Below are positions 50,227 to 59,895 of a stretch of DNA of 64,000 bases, in pieces. The DNA lies in NCBI GenBank assembly GCA_013289445.1, contig JABCZZ010000002.1, forward strand, positions 1 through 64,000, given 5' to 3'. Position 1 is the first letter of the stretch. Each line of letters begins with the position of its first letter. The position numbers were made by a program, and so were the translations under genes. The DNA is from Alphaproteobacteria bacterium (GTDB taxonomy: Bacteria; Pseudomonadota; Alphaproteobacteria; Rickettsiales; JABCZZ01). Below the pieces are notes generated by a model that had not been told where the DNA came from, did no database searches, and was given only the letters and a program-made list of their open reading frames with translations.

Positions 50227-53200
50227 ATGGCATCGGCGTTCTCTCCCACGCTCTACAGAACTGCTGATAAACATCTCACCGTTCCCGAAATACGCGTGTT
50301 TGAGAGGATGGCATGGTTCTATTCGCGTAAGCACCCGCCTTTTGATGCTGCACAGAAACAGTATGTACGCGAAAAAATGGTGCTGCTTAATTTGGCGCTC
50401 TATCCCGATATTTTTGGGCATTATCTAAAAGCCAAGGCGTTCGATGATAAAACAGAGGGGCATATCAGCCCTGCGATATACGAAGAGTTTCTTAAAATCT
50501 CTGTTTCCCCGGCAATGCAGGCATTCGTGCAGGCCTACGATCCGAGAAACCCCTCTCGTACGGGGCCATTCTTTGATCTGAGCGCGGCCAAGGCAGAAGA
50601 GACAAGCACACAATTTATCAACGCGCTGGATATATCGGATGCGGCAAAAGAATATGCGCTCAATGCCCTAAAAACCGGCGGCATGGAAGAAAGCCTGCGT
50701 TACTGCCGGCAAGCGATCGAAATCTGCGATATGAAATTTATGGAGCAATGGGCGCGGGGAGAATTTACCTACAAACCTTCCGTCTTTAAAAACAGAGAGG
50801 AACTCACGGTATTTTGCGCCAAGATGACTTACCGGCTGTTCTCGTATTTTCCGTCCCCCTACACGCACGATCTGAAGGCACACATGCGGACTGCGGGCAC
50901 CAAGTTGTTTGAGCGCCTGCTCGCGCGTGAACAGGAATTATGGAAAATGGAAGCCGATCGGCAGGTAAATGCAGATGCGCAGGCAAAAGCTGCCAGAGAC
51001 CTTGCCGAGAAACAGAAGGAACTCGCGTTGAAGCGTCAGGCTGAGCTTATTGCCAATCCGCAACCTCACAACTACAGCAATGAAAGTCTCGATATTCTGG
51101 GGCAGCTATCGCTTCATTCACAAACCACTGCCAGCAATAGTAAAAATGCTGCCCGGCTGCTAGATATCGTACGAGACGCACACGGTATGCTGGATGTGCG
51201 TGACAGCAAGGTACAAGAGCTTGGCGACATCCTTTTTTCTACTTACAACCTCACCACGGCTGCAAAAGCATTCGGCCTTGAAAAACAGGCAAAGAATTTC
51301 AGAAGCGATCACGCGTTCATCGTCGGTAGCCAGAGCATCGTTCTGAGCAATCTCTACAAAAGCTCGCCGGAAGTAAGACATATTGTGGATACGCTGATGC
51401 AGCAGGATGACGGTATACTCCTGCTGGCCACACTCTTGCGTGACGAGCAACGCAGTAAAAATTACGCGGCATACAGAATGCAAAGCCGGCCTGCTCTTAC
51501 AGCATTGCGGCAAGACGTGGATACCAAAGCAGCAGCGCTCCATGGGCTTACGCGTGAGGAGACTCTCAAAGATTTTGCCGAAGACACCGAAGTCGTTAAT
51601 TTTAAAACCGCGCGAAATAACCTGGCAACAAAAATACGTCAAACCAAGCGCGCCAGGAAAGACCTGGAAGCTGAAATCCGGCAGGTCTTGCAAGGCCATG
51701 AACCTGCTGCAAGTGCGGCCTTACCTATAATCGAAGCAGGGACTGACACGCTGCAGCCGGGATGGCTATCGACCCTTAAGGAAGAGGGATTTCGGGCGGA
51801 AGCGACACCACACCGCAAATTTTTCCGTGTTTGCAGCATTGCATACCCTCACCTTCACTTCGACATCAAGAACAGTGACGCGGAGGGTTTTAACAGAGGA
51901 CTCTCCACACTGCGCATTCTTTCCAGCCAACACGAACCCAATGTTAAGCTTAGCAATGAGCTGGTGAATGAGTGTGGTTTTATAGAAAATGATGCCGCCA
52001 AGACGCTCTGCCACCCGGAATACGGCATCGAAATTTCGAGCGTGGAAGATGTCAACCTTCCCCAGGCTTTGTGCAAAGCCAGAGAGCGATTTGAAGCCGA
52101 AGCATTTAAACAGGAAGCGATGATGGGCAGTATCCGGCGCACCGGTATCGTCATCGAAAGCTCCAACACCCCGCATGGCGGCCAGTTCACACTGCGTCAT
52201 CCGGAATTTGGCAGCGTCCAGGTGGCGCAGCGAGGCTATTTCCGTGAAGAAGACTTCGCCAGCACGCAACAACTGCTTAACCGCATCATAGCAAAGCAAT
52301 CCGCACAAACATCTGCCGCGCCCGCCAGAAATCTGCCCGCGAAGTCCAAAACCGTGCCGGGCACCATCTGGACGCCTGAGCCCGGGCAGACGATGCTGCT
52401 CTATGACAGCACGACGCTAAAAAACCTTTCTGCCACGCGCAAAAGAATGCCCGGCAACAACTGGCTCGATCTTATTGAGTGCAGCTCATCACTGCCCAAT
52501 GTGATGGTGATGGTTCCCTCGCGCATTGCTGACTGGGAAATGCAGGGACGCATTCCCGTATTTGATGCCAGCGGCAAACGCAAAGGGTTTGAGCAGATTG
52601 ATGAGCGTTTTGATGACGATGCTCATCCCCTGTATGCCAGCCATATGCCTGTACGTCAGCTCCTTAAAACCGCAGCACGCGCGAGGCTCACGCCGGACGG
52701 GCATTTCATCATGGAGCCGCGTACCGACAAGACCATCAACCCGAATCTCATTGTCATAGATTTGCCTGGCGATCGCCGCGAACTATACGATACGCTGCAT
52801 CAGATCCATCAATCCCCGAAACATCTTCAGACGCAACGCACGCAGGAAGTGTCACAAGGCCATCATCACGGAGATAATGCGCTCACCGAGCTTGCTCAGG
52901 CACTGCCAGCGAATGTCGGCGCGATAATTATTTCCGATGACTTCGATTATTTTCAACACCACGCACCACACACTACGGATAAAGGCATGCCTATCGGGCA
53001 TGCCAGCACCACAAGCTATCTTGAGGCCGAGTTTGCCGCACACGCGCCTGATTTACGCAGCAGCCTTGGAGAGAAAGAGGCGCTCACTTTGTCACGAGTT
53101 ATCGATGAGATTAAAGAATATTGGGTACAACACAACGATGATGAACGTATACTGCAACGTATACTGCGCCCCTATTCCACGAGCGGCAGACATGCGAGTC

Positions 53201-53415
53201 CAAAACAACAACCCGCACACAAGATTAGCGACATCATCAGGTCGGGTGTGAATAAATCCATCGCAGAAACCGCGCCGCGGGTGGAAGAAAAAAGCAGCAG
53301 CGCAAAAGCCTGGACGGATCCGGACTTACGCAAAAAAACCCAAGCGCGCCCCATCGATCCCGCACGCGTTGATGAGCGCCCCAATCAATCCGCCGGACCC
53401 AATCCGCCTGGATAA
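50227..53415 (+). CDS. Large hypothetical cytoplasmic protein, 1062 aa
   Basis: No signal peptide, TM segment or recognised domain. Helical N-terminus (1-230), a coiled coil at ~230-290 (LLAREQELWKMEADRQVNADAQAKAAR), and a further helical region to ~510. Residues ~511-693 contain three loosely similar ~60-residue stretches centred on IAYPHLHFDI, LCHPEYGIEI and LRHPEFGSVQV, each followed by a helix. A mixed domain at ~715-960 (TMLLYDSTTLKNLSATRKRMPG, VIDLPGDRRELYDTLHQI) precedes a Ser/Lys/Pro-rich tail. The next upstream gene is mlaC; a TetR-type operator lies in between. Function unknown. Confidence 0.65.
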   Translation: MASAFSPTLYRTADKHLTVPEIRVFERMAWFYSRKHPPFDAAQKQYVREKMVLLNLALYPDIFGHYLKAKAFDDKTEGHISPAIYEEFLKISVSPAMQAFVQAYDPRNPSRTGPFFDLSAAKAEETSTQFINALDISDAAKEYALNALKTGGMEESLRYCRQAIEICDMKFMEQWARGEFTYKPSVFKNREELTVFCAKMTYRLFSYFPSPYTHDLKAHMRTAGTKLFERLLAREQELWKMEADRQVNADAQAKAARDLAEKQKELALKRQAELIANPQPHNYSNESLDILGQLSLHSQTTASNSKNAARLLDIVRDAHGMLDVRDSKVQELGDILFSTYNLTTAAKAFGLEKQAKNFRSDHAFIVGSQSIVLSNLYKSSPEVRHIVDTLMQQDDGILLLATLLRDEQRSKNYAAYRMQSRPALTALRQDVDTKAAALHGLTREETLKDFAEDTEVVNFKTARNNLATKIRQTKRARKDLEAEIRQVLQGHEPAASAALPIIEAGTDTLQPGWLSTLKEEGFRAEATPHRKFFRVCSIAYPHLHFDIKNSDAEGFNRGLSTLRILSSQHEPNVKLSNELVNECGFIENDAAKTLCHPEYGIEISSVEDVNLPQALCKARERFEAEAFKQEAMMGSIRRTGIVIESSNTPHGGQFTLRHPEFGSVQVAQRGYFREEDFASTQQLLNRIIAKQSAQTSAAPARNLPAKSKTVPGTIWTPEPGQTMLLYDSTTLKNLSATRKRMPGNNWLDLIECSSSLPNVMVMVPSRIADWEMQGRIPVFDASGKRKGFEQIDERFDDDAHPLYASHMPVRQLLKTAARARLTPDGHFIMEPRTDKTINPNLIVIDLPGDRRELYDTLHQIHQSPKHLQTQRTQEVSQGHHHGDNALTELAQALPANVGAIIISDDFDYFQHHAPHTTDKGMPIGHASTTSYLEAEFAAHAPDLRSSLGEKEALTLSRVIDEIKEYWVQHNDDERILQRILRPYSTSGRHASPKQQPAHKISDIIRSGVNKSIAETAPRVEEKSSSAKAWTDPDLRKKTQARPIDPARVDERPNQSAGPNPPG

Positions 53416-53511
53416 AATAATGCGCTGCAATTGCGCTTCCCAGAAACGCGAAAAGCCGTTAGAATCAACGACAAGCATCCTAGTTACCACATAAAAATAT
53501 CGGGAGGAATC

Positions 53512-53997
53512 ATGCGAAAACATTCATTGGTTCTCGTACTTGCGACCACCAGTTGCATCATGGCGTTCGCGTCTGCAGCGCAGGCAGATGACGGCTATGG
53601 CATGCCCATGCCTCCGGGCATGAACGGCGCGCCCAATGCCGCGCACCCGACACCGGGTGGCGATGCGCAAATGCCCCCGGGCGGCCCGCAGGATATGGAC
53701 GGTGCGCCAGGTGGTGACGATAGCGATAAGCCGCCGCAGCGTGGCGATGCGCCTCCTCCACCTCCAGGTGGCGACATGCCTCCGCCACCGCGTGGTGATG
53801 CCCCTCCCCCGCCTCCTGCTGGCGATATGCCCCCACCGCCACGGGAAGATGCACCGCCGCCTCCGCCCCTCGGGAGCGATCAGGATATGAATGGTGCACC
53901 GCCGCCGCCGCGTGACGATAATGGCGGTGCAGCTCCGCCTCCGTCTCCGGGTGGCGACAACGGCGCACCTACTCCTTCGCCACACGGCCGCGAGTAG
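53512..53997 (+). CDS. Secreted Pro/Gly/Asp-rich repeat protein, 161 aa
   Basis: ATG 53512 has GGGAGGA 4 bases upstream. Signal peptide to ~AQA (residue 25), then a low-complexity mature part with a repeated GDAPPPPP/GDMPPPP pattern and MPPGMN. Disordered, probably an envelope or surface protein. The repeats make the reverse strand open as well, but that is a composition effect. It converges on the ABC transporter genes. Confidence 0.7.
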   Translation: MRKHSLVLVLATTSCIMAFASAAQADDGYGMPMPPGMNGAPNAAHPTPGGDAQMPPGGPQDMDGAPGGDDSDKPPQRGDAPPPPPGGDMPPPPRGDAPPPPPAGDMPPPPREDAPPPPPLGSDQDMNGAPPPPRDDNGGAAPPPSPGGDNGAPTPSPHGRE

Positions 53998-54010
53998 ACG
54001 TCACCGCAGA

Positions 54011-54814
54011 TCAGCTTACGCTTTCAGCGCTGTAGCGGGCGATAAGCCCGGTGCGTACGGCCACGCGGTACATCCAGTTAAAGAATCCACAGGCGAGAAT
54101 GATGTAGCCAACGGCAAGTGCGGCGCCGATAAGCAATGAGCCGGAAGAAACGCCGCCGCCTTTGACGATGCTGCGAATGCCCTCAAACACGTAAGAGGGC
54201 GGAAGCAGATACGCCACGCACTGCATCCAGTGCGGTAGTGTGGCGAGCGGATAGAATACGCCGACAAAGGGCGAAATCAGTGCAGGAATCGGCCAGACGA
54301 ACCATTCCGCTGCCGGCCCCAGGCGCAGCACCACGGCACTGCCGAAAATACCCAGACCGATGGCAAAGAGAAACAATACCAGCAGAAACGGCACGATCAG
54401 CGCGCCGTAGGCAAAGATCGAAAGACCGAATGCGAACGTAGCCAGCAGCAGCATCACCACCAGCCCCACGGCACTCGTAAAAATGCTGGAGACAACATGC
54501 CCTGCCACATATTCAGCGATGGAAATAGGTGCCGCAAAAATATTGAGGAAATTGCGCGACCACACATCCTCAAAGAACGCCATGGTGACGCCCTGCATCA
54601 CGCGGATGAAAAAGTCCCACATCAACACTGCGCCCAGCATGGCGGGCACAAAGCTGAAGCCGGTCATGGCAACGCTGTTGAGATAACGCGTGATGAATCC
54701 CCACAGCAAGATATCCACCGTCACCCACGCAAACAGCGGCACTATACGCGTAGCGCTTCCGCACATGAGATAAAAAACGCGCAGCACTATAGCAAAAACC
54801 CGTCCTGATCGCAT
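54011..54814 (-). CDS. ABC-2 type transporter permease
   Basis: 267 aa with six TM helices in the ABC-2 pattern (YGALIVPFLLVLFLFAIGLGIFG, PLATLPHWMQCVAYLLPPSYVFEGIR). It starts 2 bases after the ATPase gene with GGGAGAA upstream. Together they form an exporter of the DrrAB/YadGH kind; the substrate (lipid, drug or polysaccharide) is not known. Confidence 0.88.
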   Translation of the reverse strand: MRSGRVFAIVLRVFYLMCGSATRIVPLFAWVTVDILLWGFITRYLNSVAMTGFSFVPAMLGAVLMWDFFIRVMQGVTMAFFEDVWSRNFLNIFAAPISIAEYVAGHVVSSIFTSAVGLVVMLLLATFAFGLSIFAYGALIVPFLLVLFLFAIGLGIFGSAVVLRLGPAAEWFVWPIPALISPFVGVFYPLATLPHWMQCVAYLLPPSYVFEGIRSIVKGGGVSSGSLLIGAALAVGYIILACGFFNWMYRVAVRTGLIARYSAESVS

Positions 54815-54816
54815 GG

Positions 54817-55575
54817 TTATTTCTCCCTGAGCGTAAGCGGCTCACGCGCCACCGCGATGAATAATTCCTCAAGCGAGGCCTTGCCATGTTCAGCGGGCAT
54901 CGTACGCGGATTGCCAGAGAGCAGGATTTCCCCATGCGACAGGAACAGCACCCGGTCGCACACCGTCTCGACTTCGTACATGTTATGCGAGGTCCACAGA
55001 ATACCGCAGGATTCCTTTGCCGCGATGTCTTTGATCTGCGTGCGTATATCACTGGCCGTCGCCGGGTCGAGCGAAGCAGTGGGCTCGTCAAGCAGCAGCA
55101 GGCTCGGGTGATTGAGCAGCGCCTTGGCGAGACCCACACGCGTCTGTTCGCCGGAGGAAAGTACGCCGCAATTAGTGTCGCGAAAACGCGCGAGATCAAA
55201 CTGCACGAGCAACGCTTCGATGCGGGCACGCAAGTCCTTCACACCATACATCAAGCCGAAAACGCGCAGATTGCGCCACACCGTAAGATTGCCGGGCAAC
55301 GCCGCATATACTGCCGCAAAATTGGCACGCTCCAGCGCCTTTACGCGCTGGCGGGCGACGTTGAAACCTTCGATAGTAATGCTGCCCGCACTCGCCTCGA
55401 GCACGCCCAGAATCATGCTGATGGTCGTGGTCTTGCCGGCACCATTGGGCCCAAGCAGCCCTACGATCTCGCCGCGTTTAACGGTGAAGGAGATATGGTC
55501 AACCGCAGGCGTACCGCCGTAAATCTTGCTTACACCCGATAAGCTGAGCACGTCCTGCTGGCTTTGCCCGGGCAT
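54817..55575 (-). CDS. ABC-2 exporter ATP-binding protein
   Basis: 252 aa from ATG 55575. Walker A GPNGAGKTT, signature LSSGEQTRVGLAKAL, Walker B LLLLDEPTASLDP, H-loop TSHNM. Belongs to the ABC-2 exporter ATPases and pairs with the permease at 54011. The open frame runs further upstream into the slipin gene without support; the chosen start is 10 bases after the slipin stop. Confidence 0.92.
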   Translation of the reverse strand: MPGQSQQDVLSLSGVSKIYGGTPAVDHISFTVKRGEIVGLLGPNGAGKTTTISMILGVLEASAGSITIEGFNVARQRVKALERANFAAVYAALPGNLTVWRNLRVFGLMYGVKDLRARIEALLVQFDLARFRDTNCGVLSSGEQTRVGLAKALLNHPSLLLLDEPTASLDPATASDIRTQIKDIAAKESCGILWTSHNMYEVETVCDRVLFLSHGEILLSGNPRTMPAEHGKASLEELFIAVAREPLTLREK

Positions 55576-55585
55576 AGTGATGACT

Positions 55586-56344
55586 CTACTTGCCCGGTTT
55601 ATTATTAAGATAATTAGAAAGACTGCCGGCCAGGGTGACCATATCCGAAGGCAGCAGCACAATAGTCGTGGTGTTATGATCGGCGCCGACTTCCGTTACC
55701 ATCTGCATGCGGCGAAGCTCAAGCGCCAGCGGATTGGCGGCAATCATCTTGGCGGCATCGGTCAGCTTTTGTGCGGCTTCAGATTCCGCTTCCGCCTTGA
55801 TGATGCGCGCACGCTTTTCGCGCACCGCTTCGGCTTCCATCGCCATGACGCGCTGCATCGAGGTGGGAATCTCGACATCCTTCATCTCCACCATTTCAAT
55901 CTTGATACCCCATGCTTCCGTGGTCTCATCGACAATGGTGCGCAGCGTTTCATTGATGGTGTCGCGCGCCTTGAGCACTTCATCGAGCACATGCTGGCCG
56001 ATGATGTTGCGCAGCGTCGTCAGCGCTACCTGATAGACTGCTGCCTCATAATTCTCCACGGCGATAATGGCTTTTTTGGGATCGACTATTTTATACCACA
56101 GCACCGCGCTCACTTTGGCGGACACACTGTCTTTGGTAATGGTTTCCTGCTGCTCGACCGAGACGGTAACCGTACGCAGGTCAACCGTCACTTTTTTCTC
56201 CACCAGCGGAATAATCCAATAGAGTCCGGGGCCCTTAAGCGACTGATAGCGGCCCAACCGGAAAACGACGCTGCGTTCGTATTCCTGTGCGATCCTGAAG
56301 CCGGAAATGATCACAGCAACGATAATAACGGCGATTCCAGACAT
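55586..56344 (-). CDS. Slipin/stomatin-like SPFH protein
   Basis: 252 aa. A short N-terminal TM helix, then the SPFH domain (IAQEYERSVVFRLGRYQSLKGPGLYWIIPLVEK ... VSAVLWYKIVDPKKAI) and a C-terminal Ala/Glu-rich coiled coil (MEAEAVREKRARIIKAEAESEAAQKL). Stomatin homologues (slipin 1 group) scaffold membrane complexes. It usually pairs with a NfeD protein; here its partner in the operon is an ABC-2 exporter. AAGGAA is 9 bases before the ATG. Confidence 0.92.
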   Translation of the reverse strand: MSGIAVIIVAVIISGFRIAQEYERSVVFRLGRYQSLKGPGLYWIIPLVEKKVTVDLRTVTVSVEQQETITKDSVSAKVSAVLWYKIVDPKKAIIAVENYEAAVYQVALTTLRNIIGQHVLDEVLKARDTINETLRTIVDETTEAWGIKIEMVEMKDVEIPTSMQRVMAMEAEAVREKRARIIKAEAESEAAQKLTDAAKMIAANPLALELRRMQMVTEVGADHNTTTIVLLPSDMVTLAGSLSNYLNNKPGK

Positions 56345-56487
56345 GTGTTTGATTCCTTAAGATTAATAGTGGAAGTGAGGATAGGCGTTATACCGGCAAC
56401 TGCAATAAAAATTGTCTGCCCCTGTCAGGAGACATGTGCGCAGGACTACTACTTGATTCCTGATAAAATTAATGCCACTACAATCGC

Positions 56488-57348
56488 ATGAAACTTTTAC
56501 GCTATGGCGACATAGGCAATGAAAAACCCGGGCTGCTCGATGTGAGCGGGCAGATCCGCGATCTCTCGGGCATTATCAGGGATATCACCCCGGCAACGCT
56601 CAGCCCTGTGGCGTTGCAGAAAATCGCGCTTGCTGATCCCCTCAGCCTTCCGCTGGTCGACGGCAAACCCCGCATCGGCCCTTGCGTGAGCGGCGTGCCC
56701 AAGCTTGTCGGCGTGGGCCTCAATTACAGCGATCACGCTAAAGAAACCGGCGCCAAGACTCCCAAGGAACCTGTGCTGTTTCTCAAAGCCGTGAGTGCCA
56801 TCTCAGGCCCCAATGACGATATCGTCATCCCGCAGGCGTCACATAAAACCGATCACGAAGTGGAGCTCGCCGTCGTCATCGGCACCAAGGCAAGCTATGT
56901 CAGTGTACAGAACGCACCCATTTACATCGCCGGTTATTGCGTGGCCAACGATGTCTCCGAACGTGAATTCCAGATGGAACGCGGCGGCAACTGGTCCAAA
57001 GGCAAGAGCGCTGATTCCTTCGCGCCTATCGGCCCTTATCTGGTCACTGCCGAGGAAGTACCCCATCCCCAGGCGCTGCATCTGTTCTGTGAAGTTAACG
57101 GTGTGCGTGTGCAGGACAGCAATACCTCTGAAATGATCTTTCCGGTCTATGAGCTGGTAAGTTACATCAGCCAGTTCATGACGCTGATGCCGGGCGACAT
57201 CATCCTGACGGGCACGCCCGCCGGTGTCGGCATGGGCGCTGTGCCGCCGCGTTTCTTAAAACCCGGCGACGTGGTGCGCGTCAGCATTGCCGGGCTGGGT
57301 TCGCAGGAACAAAATGTCGTGACCTACATCCCCGCCCTGCACGTATAA
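56488..57348 (+). CDS. Fumarylacetoacetate hydrolase-family protein
   Basis: 286 aa. FAH C-terminal domain: KLVGVGLNYSDHAKETG, metal ligands in HEVELAVVIG (E-x-E) and the Asp of ANDVSERE, then MTLMPGDIILTGTPAGVGMG. The family includes hydratases, isomerases and acylpyruvate hydrolases acting on beta-keto acids; 2-hydroxyhepta-2,4-diene-1,7-dioate isomerase-like or fumarylpyruvate hydrolase-like are possible. No catabolic neighbours to decide the substrate. Confidence 0.9.
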   Translation: MKLLRYGDIGNEKPGLLDVSGQIRDLSGIIRDITPATLSPVALQKIALADPLSLPLVDGKPRIGPCVSGVPKLVGVGLNYSDHAKETGAKTPKEPVLFLKAVSAISGPNDDIVIPQASHKTDHEVELAVVIGTKASYVSVQNAPIYIAGYCVANDVSEREFQMERGGNWSKGKSADSFAPIGPYLVTAEEVPHPQALHLFCEVNGVRVQDSNTSEMIFPVYELVSYISQFMTLMPGDIILTGTPAGVGMGAVPPRFLKPGDVVRVSIAGLGSQEQNVVTYIPALHV

Positions 57349-57396
57349 GCCTGAATACGCATTGACCGTATAAAAAAGCAGGACTCTAATGGCGCC

Positions 57397-57948
57397 ATGG
57401 TGAAGAGTCGATTAAACCGATATTTTACTGATCATATTGCGGGCATCCATTATGCGGCGCGCATTTGCATCGGCACCACCATCCTCTGGCCCCTGCTGCA
57501 ATATCTGCATGTAAACAACCCGGTCTGGGCGCTTGTTTCGCTCATCGTTGTCACCGAACCGCAGATGCGCCCGGCATGGCTCGCCTTCCGCGCGCGCATC
57601 ATCAACACGCTCATCGGCTCTGCCATCGGGCTGGTGTTCCTGCTGATGCTGGGGCCGCAGATCTGGCTGCTTACCCCGGCACTCACAGTCAGCGCATTGA
57701 TCTCAAGCTATCTGAGCCGCGGGCAGCAGGGCTGGCGCATTGCACCGGTCACTACCGCGCTGGTCGTGTCCGCTGCACTGGCCGATCCTGCCGCACATCA
57801 TTTGCTTGCGATTCCCCTGCAGCGCACCATGGAAGTACTGCTGGGCAGCACGATGGCATTGGTAGTCACCGCAACCCTTGCACGCGTCTGGCTTCCGCCT
57901 GAAACCACCCCGGCGGGCCATGCGCGCGCTGCCGCAGAAAGAAAGTAA
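57397..57948 (+). CDS. FUSC-like small membrane protein
   Basis: 183 aa with about five TM helices. The pattern ARICIGTTILWPLLQYL, VWALVSLIVVTEPQMRPAW and FRARIINTLIGSAIGLV fits the membrane part of FUSC/aromatic-acid-exporter-like proteins, without the large cytoplasmic domain of full-length exporters. It lies 48 bases after the FAH gene. Function unknown. Confidence 0.78.
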   Translation: MVKSRLNRYFTDHIAGIHYAARICIGTTILWPLLQYLHVNNPVWALVSLIVVTEPQMRPAWLAFRARIINTLIGSAIGLVFLLMLGPQIWLLTPALTVSALISSYLSRGQQGWRIAPVTTALVVSAALADPAAHHLLAIPLQRTMEVLLGSTMALVVTATLARVWLPPETTPAGHARAAAERK

Positions 57949-57951
57949 ATT

Positions 57952-58440
57952 CTACTGCGCCTGATTCATCTGGCCGGACGGACGATCGGGAGTATCGGAC
58001 TTCGACGCGTGGTGGTTCATATGCTTATGTTTTGTCATAGCATGCGCACCTTCCAGATTTCTTGCCACGCGCATACGCTCCTGCTGCGTCAGATCACTGG
58101 CGGCAAGCGAGAAAGCCTCTGCGCGATTTTCCTCGGCTTCTTTTCTCAGATCACGGATTTCCTTGCCCTTGGCGATAAACGCCCTGCGGTCAAACTGTGG
58201 TGCCGTCAGGATACCATAGAGTTCAGCGCGTTTCTGCCTGAGCTGGTCATAGATCTGTTTGTTTTCTTCCTGTGCATCGCGCAGCGAATCCTTGAACTCC
58301 TGAGCCTTGGCCTGCGGCAAGCCGGAGGTCGCATGTACCAGCGCCGGCGTATTGTCGCTTTTATCGAAAGCGGTATTGTGCGCAAATGCCATGCCCGAAA
58401 AAGCACAGACCAATGCGGAGGTGAGCAATAGTTTCTTCAT
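57952..58440 (-). CDS. Spy/CpxP-like periplasmic protein
   Basis: 162 aa. Signal peptide (MKKLLLTSALVCAFSGMAFA), then a helical body with the LTxxQ-family motif LTQQERMRVAR and an ELYGILTAPQFDRRAF segment, typical of Spy/CpxP or heavy-metal-resistance proteins. The C-terminus is His/Met/Lys-rich (MTKHKHMNHHAS) and could bind metals. It may act as a periplasmic chaperone or metal sensor. AAGGAGA is just before the ATG. Confidence 0.82.
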   Translation of the reverse strand: MKKLLLTSALVCAFSGMAFAHNTAFDKSDNTPALVHATSGLPQAKAQEFKDSLRDAQEENKQIYDQLRQKRAELYGILTAPQFDRRAFIAKGKEIRDLRKEAEENRAEAFSLAASDLTQQERMRVARNLEGAHAMTKHKHMNHHASKSDTPDRPSGQMNQAQ

Positions 58441-58469
58441 ACGGTTTCTCCTTGGGTGATACAGAAGGA

Positions 58470-58661
58470 TTATAAATGTGCGCGATGGCGAGACTTGCGC
58501 ACGCTGACCAGCCCGTAAAGAAGACTGATGGACAACAGCGAAAAGAACACCACCGCAAGAAACTGCGCGATAGTCGCAAGCAAACCATCCAGGGCATAAA
58601 ACCCGAACAATGATGCCACCACCGTCAGTGCAAAGAAATTTATGATCCAGCCAAGCAGCAT
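58470..58661 (-). CDS. DUF1328-family small membrane protein, second copy
   Basis: 63 aa from ATG 58661 with AGGAGG 5 bases upstream (a GTG at 58667 is possible). Two TM helices and the family pattern (LLGWIINFFALTVVASLFGFYAL ... IAQFLAVVFFSLLSISLLYGL), about as long as the copy at 22329 but with a basic tail (RKSRHRAHL). A CTTATAAAT stretch lies ~40 bases upstream on the minus strand. It precedes the Spy-like gene. Confidence 0.84.
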   Translation of the reverse strand: MLLGWIINFFALTVVASLFGFYALDGLLATIAQFLAVVFFSLLSISLLYGLVSVRKSRHRAHL

Positions 58662-58944
58662 AGGCACCTCCTGGAAAGTAAATCGATTGCAGAAGTATTT
58701 ATAAGTGCCGCATTATAATTTTGCGGTATGGGCTGCGGCTTTTGCCGTAAGCAGAATATAAATTCTACGCCTGTCAGCGCGAAAAACCAGTCTTCTTATG
58801 TTAATGAAACTTAATAAAACGGCGACAGGGAGCGATTAAAGTTTACCGGTTATTAAATTCTTATGCTTACATTTCTTATGGAAAACTGATGTGACTTGGT
58901 TAGTATGGTTTCTCCTAATTAACCGCTAAAAATGGAGGATCACC

Positions 58945-59379
58945 ATGAAAACACTCTATACCGCACGCGCCACCGCACTGGGCGGCAGAAAAGGCCATAC
59001 CGAAACCGATGACAAACGCGTCTCGTTCGATCTCTCCACCCCCGGCGCGCCGGACAGCAAACCCAATACCACCAATCCGGAACAATTATTTGCTTCAGGA
59101 TATGCCGCCTGTTTTGGCAGCGCCGTCGAGCATGTGGCCAAACAGCAGAATATAAAAGCCGAGGGCACGCAGGTGCGCGCGGAAGTCAGCCTCAATCAGG
59201 ATGAGGCGGGTTTTTCTCTGAGCGTCACACTCAGCGTCACCATTCCGGGAGTCGACGGCGCCAAGGCCGAGCAGCTCATCCGTGCCGCGCACAAGGTCTG
59301 CCCCTATTCCAAAGCGATTCAGGGCAATGTCGACGTCAAGCTCAAAGCCAACGACAAAGACCTGCAGCAGGCCGCCTAA
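58945..59379 (+). CDS. ohr: Organic hydroperoxide resistance protein Ohr
   Basis: 144 aa. OsmC/Ohr fold with the reactive Cys56 (YAACFGSAVEH), resolving Cys119 (HKVCPYSKA), Arg15 and Glu46 (NPEQLFA). Ohr reduces organic hydroperoxides using lipoyl-type thiols. GGAGG precedes the ATG. No OhrR regulator is nearby. Its stop overlaps the stop of the converging SH3 gene. Confidence 0.93.
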   Translation: MKTLYTARATALGGRKGHTETDDKRVSFDLSTPGAPDSKPNTTNPEQLFASGYAACFGSAVEHVAKQQNIKAEGTQVRAEVSLNQDEAGFSLSVTLSVTIPGVDGAKAEQLIRAAHKVCPYSKAIQGNVDVKLKANDKDLQQAA

Positions 59380-59888
59380 AATTCCTCTTTGGGGTACACG
59401 CCCCAGATCCGGGATTTTTCAATCCATCCCTTGCGGCCGGAAATCTGCAGTCGGCACCAGTCTTTTTCGCATTCGAGCACGCGACCGATGACGCCGGACT
59501 CGGCGCGAAGTATCGGTGTTCCCCGCTCTTCGGGTGAACGGCGCAGCACGCCGGTTTCGCGACGAATAGCCGCCGTGCGTTTGCCTTGCAGCATTTGCTT
59601 ATGCACCCATCCCTTGGTGCCATCGGGGTCGCGTATCTCGCGCCACTGATCGAATTCCTGCAAGATTTCGACCGGCAATCCCTCACGTTTATAGACCCAG
59701 GTGATGCTGTAACGTGTGCCGGGCCCGACACGCATATTGACCTCGCCTGATTTCAGCGATGCAAACCGCGGCAGCGGCAGGCCTGCCGCTTCTTCATCTT
59801 CGGCAAAGCAATGATCGGGAAAGCTCAGCGCAAAAACCACGCAGGCGCAGAGCCATAAGCGCACAGCGGCAGCATTGTGCTGCAGCAT
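59376..59888 (-). CDS. Secreted SH3-domain protein
   Basis: 170 aa from ATG 59888, 8 bases after the MHS transporter stop; the open frame continues upstream inside that gene without support. Signal peptide (MLQHNAAAVRLWLCACVVFALSFPDHC...), then two bacterial SH3-like domains (VNMRVGPGTRYSITWVYK ... GWVHKQML and GTPILRAESGVIGRVLECE ... GWIEKSRIWGVYP). Such proteins bind peptidoglycan or partner proteins in the periplasm. Common in Alphaproteobacteria as an SH3/DUF1058 family. Confidence 0.88.
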   Translation of the reverse strand: MLQHNAAAVRLWLCACVVFALSFPDHCFAEDEEAAGLPLPRFASLKSGEVNMRVGPGTRYSITWVYKREGLPVEILQEFDQWREIRDPDGTKGWVHKQMLQGKRTAAIRRETGVLRRSPEERGTPILRAESGVIGRVLECEKDWCRLQISGRKGWIEKSRIWGVYPKEEF

Positions 59889-59895
59889 AGGCCAT

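Noticed and set aside
53524..53985. Minus-strand Arg/His-rich open frame
   Set aside because: Antisense to the Pro/Gly-rich repeat gene; it is open because of the repeated GC-rich codons.
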